Origin: an uncultured Lachnospiraceae bacterium
GTDB taxonomy: Bacteria; Bacillota; Clostridia; Lachnospirales; Lachnospiraceae
Length of the DNA stretch: 64,000 nucleotides
NCBI GenBank assembly: GCA_902761585.1
Contig: CACWKX010000006.1
Span: 1 to 64,000 of the forward strand
Direction: 5' to 3'
Shown here in pieces: positions 16,793 through 25,836 of the stretch. Under the pieces are notes generated by a model that saw nothing but the letters and a program-made list of their open reading frames with translations, was not told the DNA's origin and ran no database searches. Made by a program: the position numbers and the translations under genes. Every line of letters begins with the position of its first letter. The stretch's first letter is position 1.

Positions 16793-18082
16793 ATGTCGAA
16801 GGAAAAGGTTGTTCTTGCTTACTCAGGCGGTCTTGATACGACTGCCATGATTCCATGGCTGAAGGAGACATTTGACTACGAGGTCATCTGCTGCTGCGTG
16901 GACGTCGGTCAGGAGGAAGAGCTTGACGGACTGGAAGAACGCGCAAAAGCCTGCGGAGCCTCCAAGCTTTACATTGAAGACATCGTCGACGACTTCTGCG
17001 ACAACTTCATCATGCCGTGTGTGGAGGCAGGCGCTGTCTATGAGCACAGCTATCTGCTCGGCACCTCGATGGCACGCCCGGCAATTGCCAAGAAGCTTGT
17101 CGAGATCGCCCGCAAGGAGAACGCCGTCGCCATCTGTCATGGTGCAACCGGCAAGGGCAACGACCAGATCCGGTTCGAGCTCGGTATCAAGGCACTTGCA
17201 CCGGACATCAAGGTCATCGCACCGTGGCGCATGACGGACAAGTGGCAGATGGACAGCCGTGAGGCCGAGATTGAATACTGCAAGGCGCACGGCATCAATC
17301 TTCCGTGGTCGATGGGCAAGGGCTACTCCCGTGACAGGAACCTCTGGCACATTTCCCATGAGGGTCTCGAGCTCGAGGATCCGTCCAAGGCCCCGAACTA
17401 TTCCAGCCTTCTGGTATTGTCGGTCACACCGCAGGAAGCGCCGGACAAGGAAACAGAGGTTTCCATTACATTTGAGAAAGGCATCCCGGTCGCTGTCAAC
17501 GGGCAGAAGATGAAAGTATCTGATGTCATCCGGACGCTGAACAAGCTCGGCGGTGAGAACGGAATCGGAATCGTCGATATCGTCGAGAACCGTGTCGTCG
17601 GCATGAAGAGCCGCGGCGTATATGAGACGCCGGGCGGAACCATCCTGATGGCGGCGCACGACCAGCTCGAGGAGCTCTGCCTTGACCGTGAGACCATGGA
17701 GAACAAGAAGAAGCTGGCAAGCCAGCTTGCCCAGACCGTCTACGAGGGCAAGTGGTTCACCCCGCTGCGTGAGGCCATCCAGGCATTCGTCGAGTCCACA
17801 CAGCAGTTTGTGACCGGTGAAGTGAAAATGAAGCTGTACAAGGGCAACATCATCAAGAACGGCACCACTTCCCCGTACAGCCTCTACAACGAGTCTCTGG
17901 CGTCCTTCACGACCGGCGATCTGTACGATCATCACGACGCGGAAGGCTTCATCACCTTGTTTGGTCTGCCGCTGAAGGTGCGTGCGATGAAGCTTCAGGA
18001 GGTCGCGAAGTCGAACTTCGACAGTAAAATTCAGGGCATGGTCAGTGAGATGCAGAAGAGCGCAAAAAGCTCTGACAAGTAA
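16793..18082 (+). CDS. argG: Argininosuccinate synthase
   Basis: A 429-residue ATP pyrophosphatase-type enzyme that joins citrulline and aspartate. The P-loop AYSGGLDTT is at residues 8-16; GATGKGNDQIRFE and SRDRNLWHISHEG are further signatures, and the length is typical of the Firmicutes form. The start is set at ATG 16793 because GGAGG lies ten bases before it; the in-frame ATG at 16778 contains that ribosome site. It is divergent from argC across a shared ArgR-controlled region and is followed by a strong terminator, so it is transcribed alone. argH and argF are not in the window. Confidence 0.97.
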   Translation: MSKEKVVLAYSGGLDTTAMIPWLKETFDYEVICCCVDVGQEEELDGLEERAKACGASKLYIEDIVDDFCDNFIMPCVEAGAVYEHSYLLGTSMARPAIAKKLVEIARKENAVAICHGATGKGNDQIRFELGIKALAPDIKVIAPWRMTDKWQMDSREAEIEYCKAHGINLPWSMGKGYSRDRNLWHISHEGLELEDPSKAPNYSSLLVLSVTPQEAPDKETEVSITFEKGIPVAVNGQKMKVSDVIRTLNKLGGENGIGIVDIVENRVVGMKSRGVYETPGGTILMAAHDQLEELCLDRETMENKKKLASQLAQTVYEGKWFTPLREAIQAFVESTQQFVTGEVKMKLYKGNIIKNGTTSPYSLYNESLASFTTGDLYDHHDAEGFITLFGLPLKVRAMKLQEVAKSNFDSKIQGMVSEMQKSAKSSDK

Positions 18083-18105
18083 AATCCTATTTTGAAGGAA
18101 GCATG

Positions 18106-18142
18106 AAGAAACCGGGGCGCTGATGGCGCTCCGGTTTCTTTT
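18106..18142 (+). terminator. argG terminator
   Basis: A 15-base stem (one mismatch) with a five-base loop, rich in GC near the loop and running into TTTCTTTT, lies 25 bases after the argG stop. Confidence 0.88.
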
Positions 18143-18226
18143 GGCTGTTCTCGAATCGCTGCCGCGCATGTCTGCCCGGTTCGATTCCCTATAACTTCCG
18201 CACTCTGATATCCGAACGAGCCTGTC

Positions 18227-18481
18227 TCAATTTGTCTGCAGACTCTGCAGATACGAATCAATGGCCGATGTGTCAATCACATAGCCTGTCGTCTCAGCTG
18301 TCGTGTCTGTCGAGGATGTCTTCGTCATGTGGACGGCTGAATATCCGATCCACACCACAACAGCTGCACAGACAACACCGCCAAGCAGCTTCATAAGAGC
18401 TCTCTCGAGCTTCTCCTTCTTCATGATCTTCTTGCGGTTTTTCTTCTGCTCCTTATAGCGGTCGACTTTTTCCTGACTCAT
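18227..18481 (-). CDS. Small single-helix membrane protein, function unknown
   Basis: An 84-residue protein. Residues 1-30 are very basic (Lys/Arg-rich, coiled-coil-like), one membrane helix covers about 33-50 (LGGVVCAAVVVWIGYSA), and a Thr/Ser-rich outside tail ends in a short amphipathic stretch. The start ATG is preceded by AGGAGAG. It stands alone between the argG terminator and the DegV gene. I do not recognise a family; the basic-inside helix arrangement suggests an N-in, C-out anchor protein. Confidence 0.7.
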   Translation of the reverse strand: MSQEKVDRYKEQKKNRKKIMKKEKLERALMKLLGGVVCAAVVVWIGYSAVHMTKTSSTDTTAETTGYVIDTSAIDSYLQSLQTN

Positions 18482-18598
18482 TGCTTCACACTCTCCTGTC
18501 CAGAGGCGGCCTTCCCTCGCCTCAAAATATGGTTACATTATACAACCATGGCGGCTTTGATGACAAGGCACCTGTGTACCACCCTGATTCTCCGCACA

Positions 18599-19438
18599 TC
18601 ACACGACGACGATGATGCCGCCCTCGTTCGCATAGGTTGCCGTCAGTCCGCTGGCGGGAAGAAGGATATAATTTTTCGCCGGAATCCGCTCCTTCAGCGC
18701 GTCCAGCACCATCTGTCCCCGCTCAGGGCACTCGACATAGGAGACGGCAATCTCCTTCTGTTCAGCATGGCCCGCTGCCTCCGCCGCCATTTCCACCATC
18801 CGGACAAGCGCCTTGTTGATCCCGCGCGCCTGACCGGCCTGCTGAATCGTCCCCTCCGGGGTGGAGGAACAGATCGGCTTGATCTTGAGCGCCGTCGCAA
18901 GCGCTGCCTTGAAGTTCGACAGACGGCCGTTCTTCCGGAGTGTATCGAGGGTCTCCAGCACAAACCACGTCACCTGACTCTCAATATAGGCCTCCACGAT
19001 CTCAATGGTATGCTCAAAGCTGAAACCTTCCTTTTCACACTCCCAGATTTTCCGGGCAATCAGCGTCTCCCCGATGGATGCCGACTTTGAGTTGAAGACA
19101 TGAATCATTCTGTCCGGATGATCCTCATCCTCCATATCCTGAGCAAGCTTCGCACTGTTATAGGATCCGGACAATTCGGCGGAGATGGTCACGACATAAA
19201 TTCTCTCCGCCTCCGGCGAGAACAACTTCCGAAACCGCTCCGGCGACGGACAGGCGGTTCTTGCTACCGTCGGGCTTTCCTTTACAAGCCGCAGAAACCG
19301 CTTCATATCGAACCGCTCATTGTCCACAAAATGAGATCCGGCAATATCGATCAGAAAAGGAACCGACGCAAAATGCCCGCTTTCCTTCATATCCTCTGTT
19401 AATTCCCCGCAACTGTCCATCACTACAAGAAAACTCAT
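18599..19438 (-). CDS. DegV-family fatty-acid-binding protein
   Basis: A 279-residue DegV protein. It begins FLVVMDSCGELT (the family's usual 'DSxxDL' start), and has ACPSPERF, the TISAELSGSYNSA lipid head-group motif and RKNGRLSNFKAAL. Family members bind a fatty acid, and in Firmicutes some feed fatty-acid kinase (FakB role). The start is ATG 19438, with GGCGGAG in front; the upstream in-frame extension lacks family similarity. The gene is monocistronic. A FakB role is possible but no fakA is nearby. Confidence 0.92.
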   Translation of the reverse strand: MSFLVVMDSCGELTEDMKESGHFASVPFLIDIAGSHFVDNERFDMKRFLRLVKESPTVARTACPSPERFRKLFSPEAERIYVVTISAELSGSYNSAKLAQDMEDEDHPDRMIHVFNSKSASIGETLIARKIWECEKEGFSFEHTIEIVEAYIESQVTWFVLETLDTLRKNGRLSNFKAALATALKIKPICSSTPEGTIQQAGQARGINKALVRMVEMAAEAAGHAEQKEIAVSYVECPERGQMVLDALKERIPAKNYILLPASGLTATYANEGGIIVVV

Positions 19439-19564
19439 CTCATCTCCGCCTTTCCTGATTGTGATCCGATCTGACAGGTTGTCAGCGCCCACAGGTTTCC
19501 GCAGGGCGCGCTGTTTTTGTCTTTATCATAACATATGTACAAGAGCATGGAAAGAAAACCGGTC

Positions 19565-19593
19565 TTTTCAAATGAAATTTTCTGTTATATAAT
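19565..19593 (+). promoter_or_regulatory. Promoter of tRNA-Pro
   Basis: TTTTCA (19565-19570) and a perfect TATAAT (19588-19593) are spaced by 17 bases. The tRNA starts 15 bases downstream. Confidence 0.7.
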
Positions 19594-19608
19594 GAACAAT
19601 GTGTTTCA

Positions 19609-19682
19609 CGAGGTGTGGCCCAGATGGTTAGGGCGCTGGTCTGGGGGACCAGAGGCCGTCAGTTCGAGTCTGATCACCTCGA
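19609..19682 (+). tRNA. tRNA-Pro (anticodon GGG)
   Basis: The 74-base cloverleaf folds fully: a seven-pair acceptor stem (CGAGGTG with CACCTCG), D stem GCCC/GGGC, an anticodon stem CTGGT/ACCAG around loop CTGGGGG (anticodon GGG), and T stem GTCAG/CTGAT with loop TTCGAGT. The discriminator base is A and the CCA end is not encoded. It reads proline CCC/CCT codons. Confidence 0.95.
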
Positions 19683-19764
19683 TTGATTGTACGAATCCGA
19701 ACGACTGTCGTTAAATAGCGATGTGTTGGGATGAAGTTCAGAGCAAAAACACACTTCAATGAAT

Positions 19765-19816
19765 AAGAGGCAGATGAAGAATGAGCAGTCATTCTTCATC
19801 TGCCTCTTTTCTTTCT
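19765..19816 (+). terminator. Terminator with a perfect 20-pair stem
   Basis: Arms 19765-19784 and 19789-19808 are perfectly complementary around a GCAG loop, followed by TTCTTTCTT on the plus strand. It ends the tRNA transcript about 85 bases after the tRNA. The stem is long enough to also slow minus-strand read-through from the nucleotidyltransferase gene that ends at 19822. Confidence 0.85.
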
Positions 19817-19821
19817 TCTCG

Positions 19822-20769
19822 TCAGCCCCAGAGTCTCTCCGGATACTGGCCTTCCGCGATCAGCTTTCGGAAACTCTCCTTCACGGCCGGGACATCCTCC
19901 TGGTAGGTAACGCCAAACCAGTGATCTGATATCGGCAGGACGTCGATCAGCGCCTTCTGCTGCCGGAGCAGTCCTCCGACGATGGTCGGAAGCAGAAACT
20001 CCGCTGTCTGCTCATCCTTCATCCCGGTGTGTTCCCTCAGAAAGACCGGGAAGGCTGCCTTCAGCTCATCGATAAAATCCGGCTGGAAGCCCCACATGTT
20101 CATGGAAACGGGCATATCCGGGTTCAGCACCTTCATCGTGCCGTCCTGGTACAGGACAGCTGCACCTCCCGCGTGCCGGATGATGTTCTTTGTCTCGATG
20201 ATCTGTTCAAGCCGGCCCGCCTCATCGACCTCACAGAGTCCCCTGGTCACACCGCCATGCTCCGACAGTGTATTGTTCAGGACAAAGCCCGCCATGCTGA
20301 TGCGGTATGGCTGGTGAATCCCTGTCCGGCACGGTGTGGCTGTCAGATAATCATGAATCTTCCTGAAGGAAGTCCTGCCGTAGTAATCATCTGCATTGAT
20401 GACGCAGAATGGCTCGTCAATGACATCTCTGGCCGCCAGGATTGCCTGACCTGTCCCCCAGGGCTTGACGCGTCCCGCCGGAACGCAGAATCCCTCCGGC
20501 AGGTCTTCTATATTCTGAAAAGCATAGGCAACCTCCACCTGCTTCTCGATCCGTCTGCCGATAATCTCCCGAAACTCATCCGCCAGATCCCGGCGCAGGA
20601 TGAAGACAACCTTGTCAAACCCTGCCTGGAGTGCATCATAGATGGAGTAATCCATGATGATCTCTCCTGACGGGCCAAAGGATGTCAGCTGCTTGATGCC
20701 TTTCCCGAACCGGCTGCCAAGACCTGCCGCCATGATGACCAGGGATGTTTTTCTGTCGCTCGTTTCCAT
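19822..20769 (-). CDS. Sugar-phosphate nucleotidyltransferase
   Basis: A 315-residue NTP-transferase. The nucleotide-binding signature MAAGLGSRFGKGIKQL (about 13-28) and the metal-site INADDYYG (about 125-132) identify the family that makes NDP-sugars from sugar 1-phosphates. PWGTGQAILAA is the substrate loop. The start ATG has GGAGG seven bases upstream. It stands next to DUF3783, a HAD phosphatase and, 4 kb away, a GT2 enzyme, which fits surface-glycan precursor supply. The exact NTP and sugar cannot be read; it is not a plain GalU by sequence. Confidence 0.88.
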   Translation of the reverse strand: METSDRKTSLVIMAAGLGSRFGKGIKQLTSFGPSGEIIMDYSIYDALQAGFDKVVFILRRDLADEFREIIGRRIEKQVEVAYAFQNIEDLPEGFCVPAGRVKPWGTGQAILAARDVIDEPFCVINADDYYGRTSFRKIHDYLTATPCRTGIHQPYRISMAGFVLNNTLSEHGGVTRGLCEVDEAGRLEQIIETKNIIRHAGGAAVLYQDGTMKVLNPDMPVSMNMWGFQPDFIDELKAAFPVFLREHTGMKDEQTAEFLLPTIVGGLLRQQKALIDVLPISDHWFGVTYQEDVPAVKESFRKLIAEGQYPERLWG

Positions 20770-20803
20770 ACTTCACCTCCGAATAGATTCTGATGGCTGC
20801 TCC

Positions 20804-21193
20804 TTATCTGCCACGAAAGGACTCCCGTTCCTTCTTCAGCTCATCCTGCAGCATCTCACCGTTCCAGTACCGGTTCTCATCCGTCTCGATCGCCTTCAGG
20901 GCAATCACCAGCCCCTGCTCTCTCAGCGTGCTCAGAAATGAAGTCAGCAGAGCGTCGTCAAATCCGGCCATAATGATCATTTCCTCGTCAATGACCCCCT
21001 CAAAGGCTCCACGCCTTTCAGCCTCCCGGATAACGCGAATCGGGTTCTCCGAGCGGGTCAGAAGGCCGACCGGCACCCTTCCGTCACCATCACTGACGAT
21101 GACAGGCCGGATCTTCATGGCCGCGCAGACTGCCTCCAGTGCCGCCTGCCTCGGCTGCTGCATGTGGTAAATCAGAAGCACAGGGCTCTCCAT
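20804..21193 (-). CDS. DUF3783 domain protein
   Basis: A 129-residue protein whose C-terminal half (FDDALLTSFLSTLREQG...LKAIETDENRYW...ELKKER) matches DUF3783, a small Firmicutes family of unknown function. The N-terminal half has a short alpha/beta segment. The start is ATG 21193 behind AAAGGAGG; the nine upstream codons of open frame are not needed. It is likely co-transcribed with the nucleotidyltransferase 34 bases downstream. Confidence 0.85.
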   Translation of the reverse strand: MESPVLLIYHMQQPRQAALEAVCAAMKIRPVIVSDGDGRVPVGLLTRSENPIRVIREAERRGAFEGVIDEEMIIMAGFDDALLTSFLSTLREQGLVIALKAIETDENRYWNGEMLQDELKKERESFRGR

Positions 21194-21268
21194 CCTTGTT
21201 CCTCCTTTATGAAAACACATCTCTGCATGATTCCGAGCCGGTTCAGAAGGTTTCCTGCTGCACCTCTC

Positions 21269-22093
21269 TCAGGCGAGGAAACGCTTCAGCACATCCAGGA
21301 CAGCATCATCCTCCATCCTTCCGATCACGTGCTTTGCAGCCCTCTTTGCCTCGTCACGGCCGCCCGCCACACAGTAGCTCTCCCCTGCGCAGTTCAGCAT
21401 ACCGACGTCGTTGCCGTTGTCGCCGAATGCCACCGTGTCCTCCCGGCTGAAGCCGAGCTGTTGCTGGATCTGGGACAGGGCCGTTCCCTTGTCCACGCCC
21501 AGAGGCACACAGTCCACCCACCGTTCTCCGGCTGTCATGATGTGAGCCTGGTGGCCGAAGCGCTGTTTGAAACGCTCTGCCATCGGTGCCGCATCCTTCT
21601 CGGTGTACATGGCGCACTTCAGAACGCCGCGGTCATGCAGTCCGTCCGCGGATGGCTGTGCGTTCCCATCGCGAAGCTGCCGCAGATCATCGATCCGCTT
21701 CAGGTTGACCTGGTACCCTCCGCTGAGCCTCCTCTGGAACATCTCGCTGTCACTGTCCGTCCACATCGCATCCGGTGTATCGGCGCAGGTGAAAATTCCG
21801 TTTTTCTTCATTTCCGGAATGATATCCTCATACAGCCTGTCCGGAAGCGGCCGCACAGCCATCGAGACACCTCTGCAGGCGACATAGGTCCCGTTTCCGC
21901 ACAGAAAGATCACATCCTCCCAGACCGGCTCCAGGAGTTTTCGCATGCTCGAGTAGTGGCGGCCGCTGGCTGCAACGAACACATGCCCTTCATCGTGAAG
22001 TCTTCGGATCACCTCGTAGTATTCCGGATTCAGCTGAAATGTTCCCTCCGGAAGCAAGGTCCCGTCAAGATCTGTCGCAATCAGTTTTCCCAT
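21269..22093 (-). CDS. HAD-superfamily (Cof-type, IIB) phosphatase
   Basis: A 274-residue HAD hydrolase. Motif I is ATDLDGTLLP at residues 6-15 (nucleophile and acid aspartates), motif II ASGRHYSSM, motif III near VDKGTAL, and motif IV VAFGDNGNDVGML. Cof-type members dephosphorylate sugar phosphates, PLP or flavin mononucleotide. The start is ATG 22093, with GGAG before it; the preceding eleven open codons lack support. Substrate is not predictable. It is followed by the DUF3783 gene. Confidence 0.92.
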   Translation of the reverse strand: MGKLIATDLDGTLLPEGTFQLNPEYYEVIRRLHDEGHVFVAASGRHYSSMRKLLEPVWEDVIFLCGNGTYVACRGVSMAVRPLPDRLYEDIIPEMKKNGIFTCADTPDAMWTDSDSEMFQRRLSGGYQVNLKRIDDLRQLRDGNAQPSADGLHDRGVLKCAMYTEKDAAPMAERFKQRFGHQAHIMTAGERWVDCVPLGVDKGTALSQIQQQLGFSREDTVAFGDNGNDVGMLNCAGESYCVAGGRDEAKRAAKHVIGRMEDDAVLDVLKRFLA

Positions 22094-22171
22094 GCTGTCT
22101 TTCTCCTTCCGCACCGCATCATCCACAACCAGTCCGATCTTCCGGAAATACTGCTCTATCCTGCATCAGCA

Positions 22172-22933
22172 TCATTCACGCCCAAACGGGCTCTTCCAGT
22201 CGTCCGGACGGCAGTAGGCCTTTCCCTCCTGGTAATGCCGGACAATCTCGTGAAACTGTGCCCCGCAGCGCTCCACCTCGGAGAGCACTACGTCAGCCCT
22301 TTCCGGATCGAGGTACCAGTTGTCCCTGGTAATCCCCCTCGTGGACACCGGACACACAAAGAATTGCGTCTCCGGAAACTGCTGTCCATAGTACATCAGG
22401 CAACGTCTGGCGTGCCAGTTCTGGCAGCACAGAATCGCCTTTTGCACCTTGATGTGGCGGCTCTCGCACACCTTTCTCGAAAAAATGGCATTCTCCCACG
22501 TAAAGGTGGCCTGGCTTTCTTCCAGGATGGCCTCTCCGGGAACCCCTTTTCTGAGGAGAATCGTGCTGAGAAACTCCCACTCTGTCTGGCAATCCGGCGC
22601 GCCTTCTGTCTCTTCCGCACGTCTTTCTGACCGCAGCGGAAGCTCAAAATGTCCCTTCAGCCTGCTGTATTTTCCGCTTGGACAGATCAGCGGCGCGTAG
22701 CCTTCCAGATAAAGCTGAGCAGCCCGCTCTGCTGCCTCCGGATAATTCCCGCCCGGGACAAAGATGATATCTGCCTTCTCAGGCTGATCCTCCTGAAAGA
22801 TAAATGAAGTAATCCCGTCAAGGTACATCCTGAATGCTCTCGGTGCCTCCTGATTCAGCACAGGTTTCCGGATCAACAGCGCTTCCCTGATTTTGCAGAA
22901 AGCCTGCACCAGAAATCCCTGCCTTATACGCAA
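22172..22933 (-). CDS. YdcF/ElyC-like DUF218 protein
   Basis: About 253 residues with the DUF218 core: IIFVPGGNYPEAAERAAQLYLEGYAPLICPSG, then ESQATFTWENAIFSRKV, and a late CCQNWHARRCLMYY segment. DUF218 proteins are often membrane-linked and connected to cell-wall or S-adenosylmethionine metabolism, but this one lacks a clear membrane helix. The start is uncertain: TTG 22933 gives the longest frame but overlaps the stem after glnS, and GTG near 22909 behind AGGCAGGGA is another option. It follows glnS by 35 bases. Confidence 0.78.
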   Translation of the reverse strand: MRIRQGFLVQAFCKIREALLIRKPVLNQEAPRAFRMYLDGITSFIFQEDQPEKADIIFVPGGNYPEAAERAAQLYLEGYAPLICPSGKYSRLKGHFELPLRSERRAEETEGAPDCQTEWEFLSTILLRKGVPGEAILEESQATFTWENAIFSRKVCESRHIKVQKAILCCQNWHARRCLMYYGQQFPETQFFVCPVSTRGITRDNWYLDPERADVVLSEVERCGAQFHEIVRHYQEGKAYCRPDDWKSPFGRE

Positions 22934-22967
22934 AGACCCGGGACATAAGCTGTTCCGGGTCTGACGA

Positions 22968-24659
22968 TTATGCCTTTCCCACTGCCGGCAGTCTGAAGGA
23001 AGACTTCAGCGGGACACTCCGGTTGAACACAAGATGATCCGGTGTCGACAGCCTGCTGTCGACACAGAAAAATCCTGTCCGCACAAACTGGAACGAATCC
23101 GGTGCCTTCGCGTCCTTCAGCGCAGGCTCCACATAGCAGTTCTTCAGGATGGTCAGGGAGTTCGGGTTCAGGTTCAGCTCTCCCGTCTCCTTGTTGTAGA
23201 CACCTTTCTCTTCATCGACCAGATTCTCAAACAGACGGACCTCGCAGGGCAGCGCCGTCGCGGCATTCACCCAGTGGATCGTCCCTCTGACCTTGCGGCC
23301 ATCCGGCGCATTGCCACCCCTTGTAGCCGGGTCATATGTGCAGTGAACAGCCTTGACCTGACCGCTTTCATCCTTCTCTACGCCGGTGCATGTGACAAAA
23401 TATGCGTGCATCAGGCGGACTTCATTGCCGGGATACAACCTTCTGTACCCCTTGACCGGTACCTCCATGAAATCGTCCCTGTTGATGTACAGCTCCCGCC
23501 CAAACGGAACCAGGCGCTTTCCAAGTTCCGGATTCTCAAGGTTGTTTTCAACCTCAAGCTCCTCCGTCTGTCCCTCCGGATAGTTGTCGATGATGAGCCT
23601 GACCGGATCCAGGACGGCCATGACACGCGGCTTCTTCAGCTTCAGGTCTTCCCTGAGACAGTATTCAAGCATTGCGTAGTCCGAGCAGGAGTTTGCCTTC
23701 GACACACCAGACAGTTCCACAAACATCTGGATGGACTGCGGCGTGAACCCTCTCCTTCTAAGTCCGGATATGGAAACCAGGCGCGGATCGTCCCAGCCAT
23801 CGACAACTCCATTTTCAACCAGCTTCTTAATGTAACGCTTTCCCGTGACAATGTTCTCGAGGTACATCTTCGCGAACTCAATCTGCCTCGGTGGATGCGG
23901 ATACTCCAGCTCCCGGACCACCCAGTCATAGAGCGGCCTGTGATCCTCGAATTCCAGTGTGCAGATGGAATGGGACACACCCTCGATTGCATCCTCAATC
24001 GGATGCGCGAAGTCGTACATCGGGTATATGCACCAGCGGTCGCCCGTATTCTCATGAGCGATGTGTGCAATCCTGTAAATGACCGGGTCCCTCATATTCA
24101 TATTGGAGGAAGCCATGTCGATCTTTGCCCGAAGCACCTTCTCGCCGTCGGCGTACTTGCCGTTCTTCATATTCTCAAAAAGCTCGAGATTTTCCTCCAC
24201 GCTGCGGTTCCGGTAAGGACTCTCCTTGCCCGGCTCCGTCAGTGTCCCGCGGTACTCGCGGATCTGCTCGGCGGAGAGGTCGCACACAAAGGCTTTGCCC
24301 TTTCTGATCAGCTTGACGGCGGCCTCATACATCTGCTCGAAATAATTGGAGGCGAAAAAGCAGCGGTCGCCGTAGTCCGCGCCCAGCCACTTGACATCCT
24401 GCTTGATCGCTTCCACGAACTCGCTCTTCTCCTTCGTCGGGTTCGTGTCATCAAAGCGGAGGTTGAACTTTCCATGATATTTCTTAGCGAGCCCATAGTT
24501 CAGAAGGATCGACTTTGCGTGGCCGATGTGGAGATAGCCGTTCGGCTCAGGCGGAAACCGGGTACATACCTCGGTTGTGCGCCCGTCTGCGATATCCTTG
24601 TCGATGATTTCTTCAATGAAATTCCTGCTTTCCTTCGTCTCTCTGACTTCCTCGCTCAT
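22968..24659 (-). CDS. glnS: Glutaminyl-tRNA synthetase
   Basis: A 563-residue class-I synthetase. The HIGH-type motif is [15 protein letters not shown] near 36-50, and [19 protein letters not shown] is diagnostic of GlnRS rather than GluRS. The second catalytic loop reads VTGKR where the well-studied enzymes have VMSKR. The C-terminal beta-barrel anticodon domain is complete ([18 protein letters not shown]...). The start is set at ATG 24659, five bases after GGAGG; ATG 24671 lies before that site. A direct GlnRS means Gln-tRNA need not be made only by GatCAB. Confidence 0.96.
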   Translation of the reverse strand: MSEEVRETKESRNFIEEIIDKDIADGRTTEVCTRFPPEPNGYLHIGHAKSILLNYGLAKKYHGKFNLRFDDTNPTKEKSEFVEAIKQDVKWLGADYGDRCFFASNYFEQMYEAAVKLIRKGKAFVCDLSAEQIREYRGTLTEPGKESPYRNRSVEENLELFENMKNGKYADGEKVLRAKIDMASSNMNMRDPVIYRIAHIAHENTGDRWCIYPMYDFAHPIEDAIEGVSHSICTLEFEDHRPLYDWVVRELEYPHPPRQIEFAKMYLENIVTGKRYIKKLVENGVVDGWDDPRLVSISGLRRRGFTPQSIQMFVELSGVSKANSCSDYAMLEYCLREDLKLKKPRVMAVLDPVRLIIDNYPEGQTEELEVENNLENPELGKRLVPFGRELYINRDDFMEVPVKGYRRLYPGNEVRLMHAYFVTCTGVEKDESGQVKAVHCTYDPATRGGNAPDGRKVRGTIHWVNAATALPCEVRLFENLVDEEKGVYNKETGELNLNPNSLTILKNCYVEPALKDAKAPDSFQFVRTGFFCVDSRLSTPDHLVFNRSVPLKSSFRLPAVGKA

Positions 24660-24762
24660 CTTCTCCTCCATACCCCGGCGTCAAGCGCCGTCTCATCCAT
24701 CCACTTCTCCGGATACAGGCTGCTTCTGTCGTCGGGCCATGCAACCACCGGCCTGTTGTCTG

Positions 24763-25797
24763 TCAGTTCAGGCTGAACAGCTTCCTTGCAATCTTATAGC
24801 CCCGGACTGTTGTCTTGCGTCCAAGCTGCGTCGGCAGATTCATGCAGACACCAAGGAAGGACGTCCGCAGCCTGTAGTACAGCTTGTAGTCTGCGTGCTT
24901 CAGATACGCCCAGAGCTCGCCCTTCTTCTTCAGATCTTCGCTTGTGCCGCCGACCAGAAGAAAAACAGACGAGACGGTCATGATCTTGTTCAGGTAGATC
25001 ATCATGTACTTGCGGACATTCTTATCCAGTCCCGAAAAATTCTGTCTTGTGAATATGTCGATCATCAGCTTGTTGACCCGCAGCTGCTGGTCAATCCGGC
25101 TCAGCATGACCTTCTCATTGACGGACTGATCCTCCCGCCCGATAAAGTAATGGTAAAGATTCAGATCCATATAGTAGAACTTCTCGCAGTACGGCAGCGG
25201 CTGGTAGGCGTAGATATTATCCACATAGAAGGTGTGAAGCGGCAGCCTGAGTCCTGACTTTACCAGAATATCGTGCCGGTAGGTAATGTTGTGCATCAGG
25301 ATATACTGAGTCTGCTTCATATGCCCCATGTCATCCCAGCTGATGATCCGGTTTGCCGGAAATGCATGGTGAAAATTCATGACATGCTTTCCGAAGACAC
25401 CCGCCCCGACCTTGTCATAGACAAAGTTCGTCAGCATCATATCGATCGGCGTGCCCTTCTTCTCAAGCGTCTTCAGTCGCGCGATCACCTTCAGAAGCAC
25501 CCTGGAATCCACCCAGTCATCCGAGTCAACCACACGGAAGTACGTTCCGGACGCATGCTCGATACCGGTATTGACAGCCCCGCCATGTCCCTTGTTTTCC
25601 TGATGAATGGCCCTCACAATTCCAGGATACCGCGCTTCATACCGCTGCGCGATCTCCAGTGTATTGTCCTTCGTCGATCCATCGTCAATCACCAGGATCT
25701 CAATATCATCCTTGCCCGGCAGAAGCGATCGGATACACTTCTCCATGTAGGCTGCCGAATTGTAGCAGGGGATTGCCACTGTCAAGATCTTTCCCAT
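24763..25797 (-). CDS. Family 2 glycosyltransferase
   Basis: A 344-residue GT2 enzyme. The nucleotide-sugar site VAIPCYNSAAYMEKCIRS opens the protein, ILVIDDGSTKDNT and RVVDSDDWVD supply the DXD metal motif, and a C-terminal helical region without membrane helices follows. It resembles glycosyltransferases of capsule, teichoic-acid or exopolysaccharide clusters. The start ATG has GAGGAA before it. It is flanked by glnS and mutY, so it is not in a glycan cluster here. Donor and acceptor are unknown. Confidence 0.9.
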   Translation of the reverse strand: MGKILTVAIPCYNSAAYMEKCIRSLLPGKDDIEILVIDDGSTKDNTLEIAQRYEARYPGIVRAIHQENKGHGGAVNTGIEHASGTYFRVVDSDDWVDSRVLLKVIARLKTLEKKGTPIDMMLTNFVYDKVGAGVFGKHVMNFHHAFPANRIISWDDMGHMKQTQYILMHNITYRHDILVKSGLRLPLHTFYVDNIYAYQPLPYCEKFYYMDLNLYHYFIGREDQSVNEKVMLSRIDQQLRVNKLMIDIFTRQNFSGLDKNVRKYMMIYLNKIMTVSSVFLLVGGTSEDLKKKGELWAYLKHADYKLYYRLRTSFLGVCMNLPTQLGRKTTVRGYKIARKLFSLN

Positions 25798-25836
25798 ATT
25801 TTAATATTCCTCGGTCATCTGCTTCCAGGACTGCCT

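Noticed and set aside
16823..18169. A 448-codon minus-strand open frame opposite argG
   Set aside because: Mirror of the argG codons and runs through its terminator.
21164..22630. A 488-codon plus-strand open frame over the HAD and YdcF-like genes
   Set aside because: Antisense to two recognisable genes, without start signals.
22938..22965. Possible terminator after glnS (AGACCCGG/CCGGGTCT stem)
   Set aside because: The stem is eight pairs with a 13-base loop and only three T residues after it; kept as a note on the YdcF-like start rather than as a feature.
23034..24776. A 580-codon plus-strand open frame opposite glnS
   Set aside because: Antisense shadow of a complete glnS; composition Arg/Leu/His-rich as expected for reverse frames.
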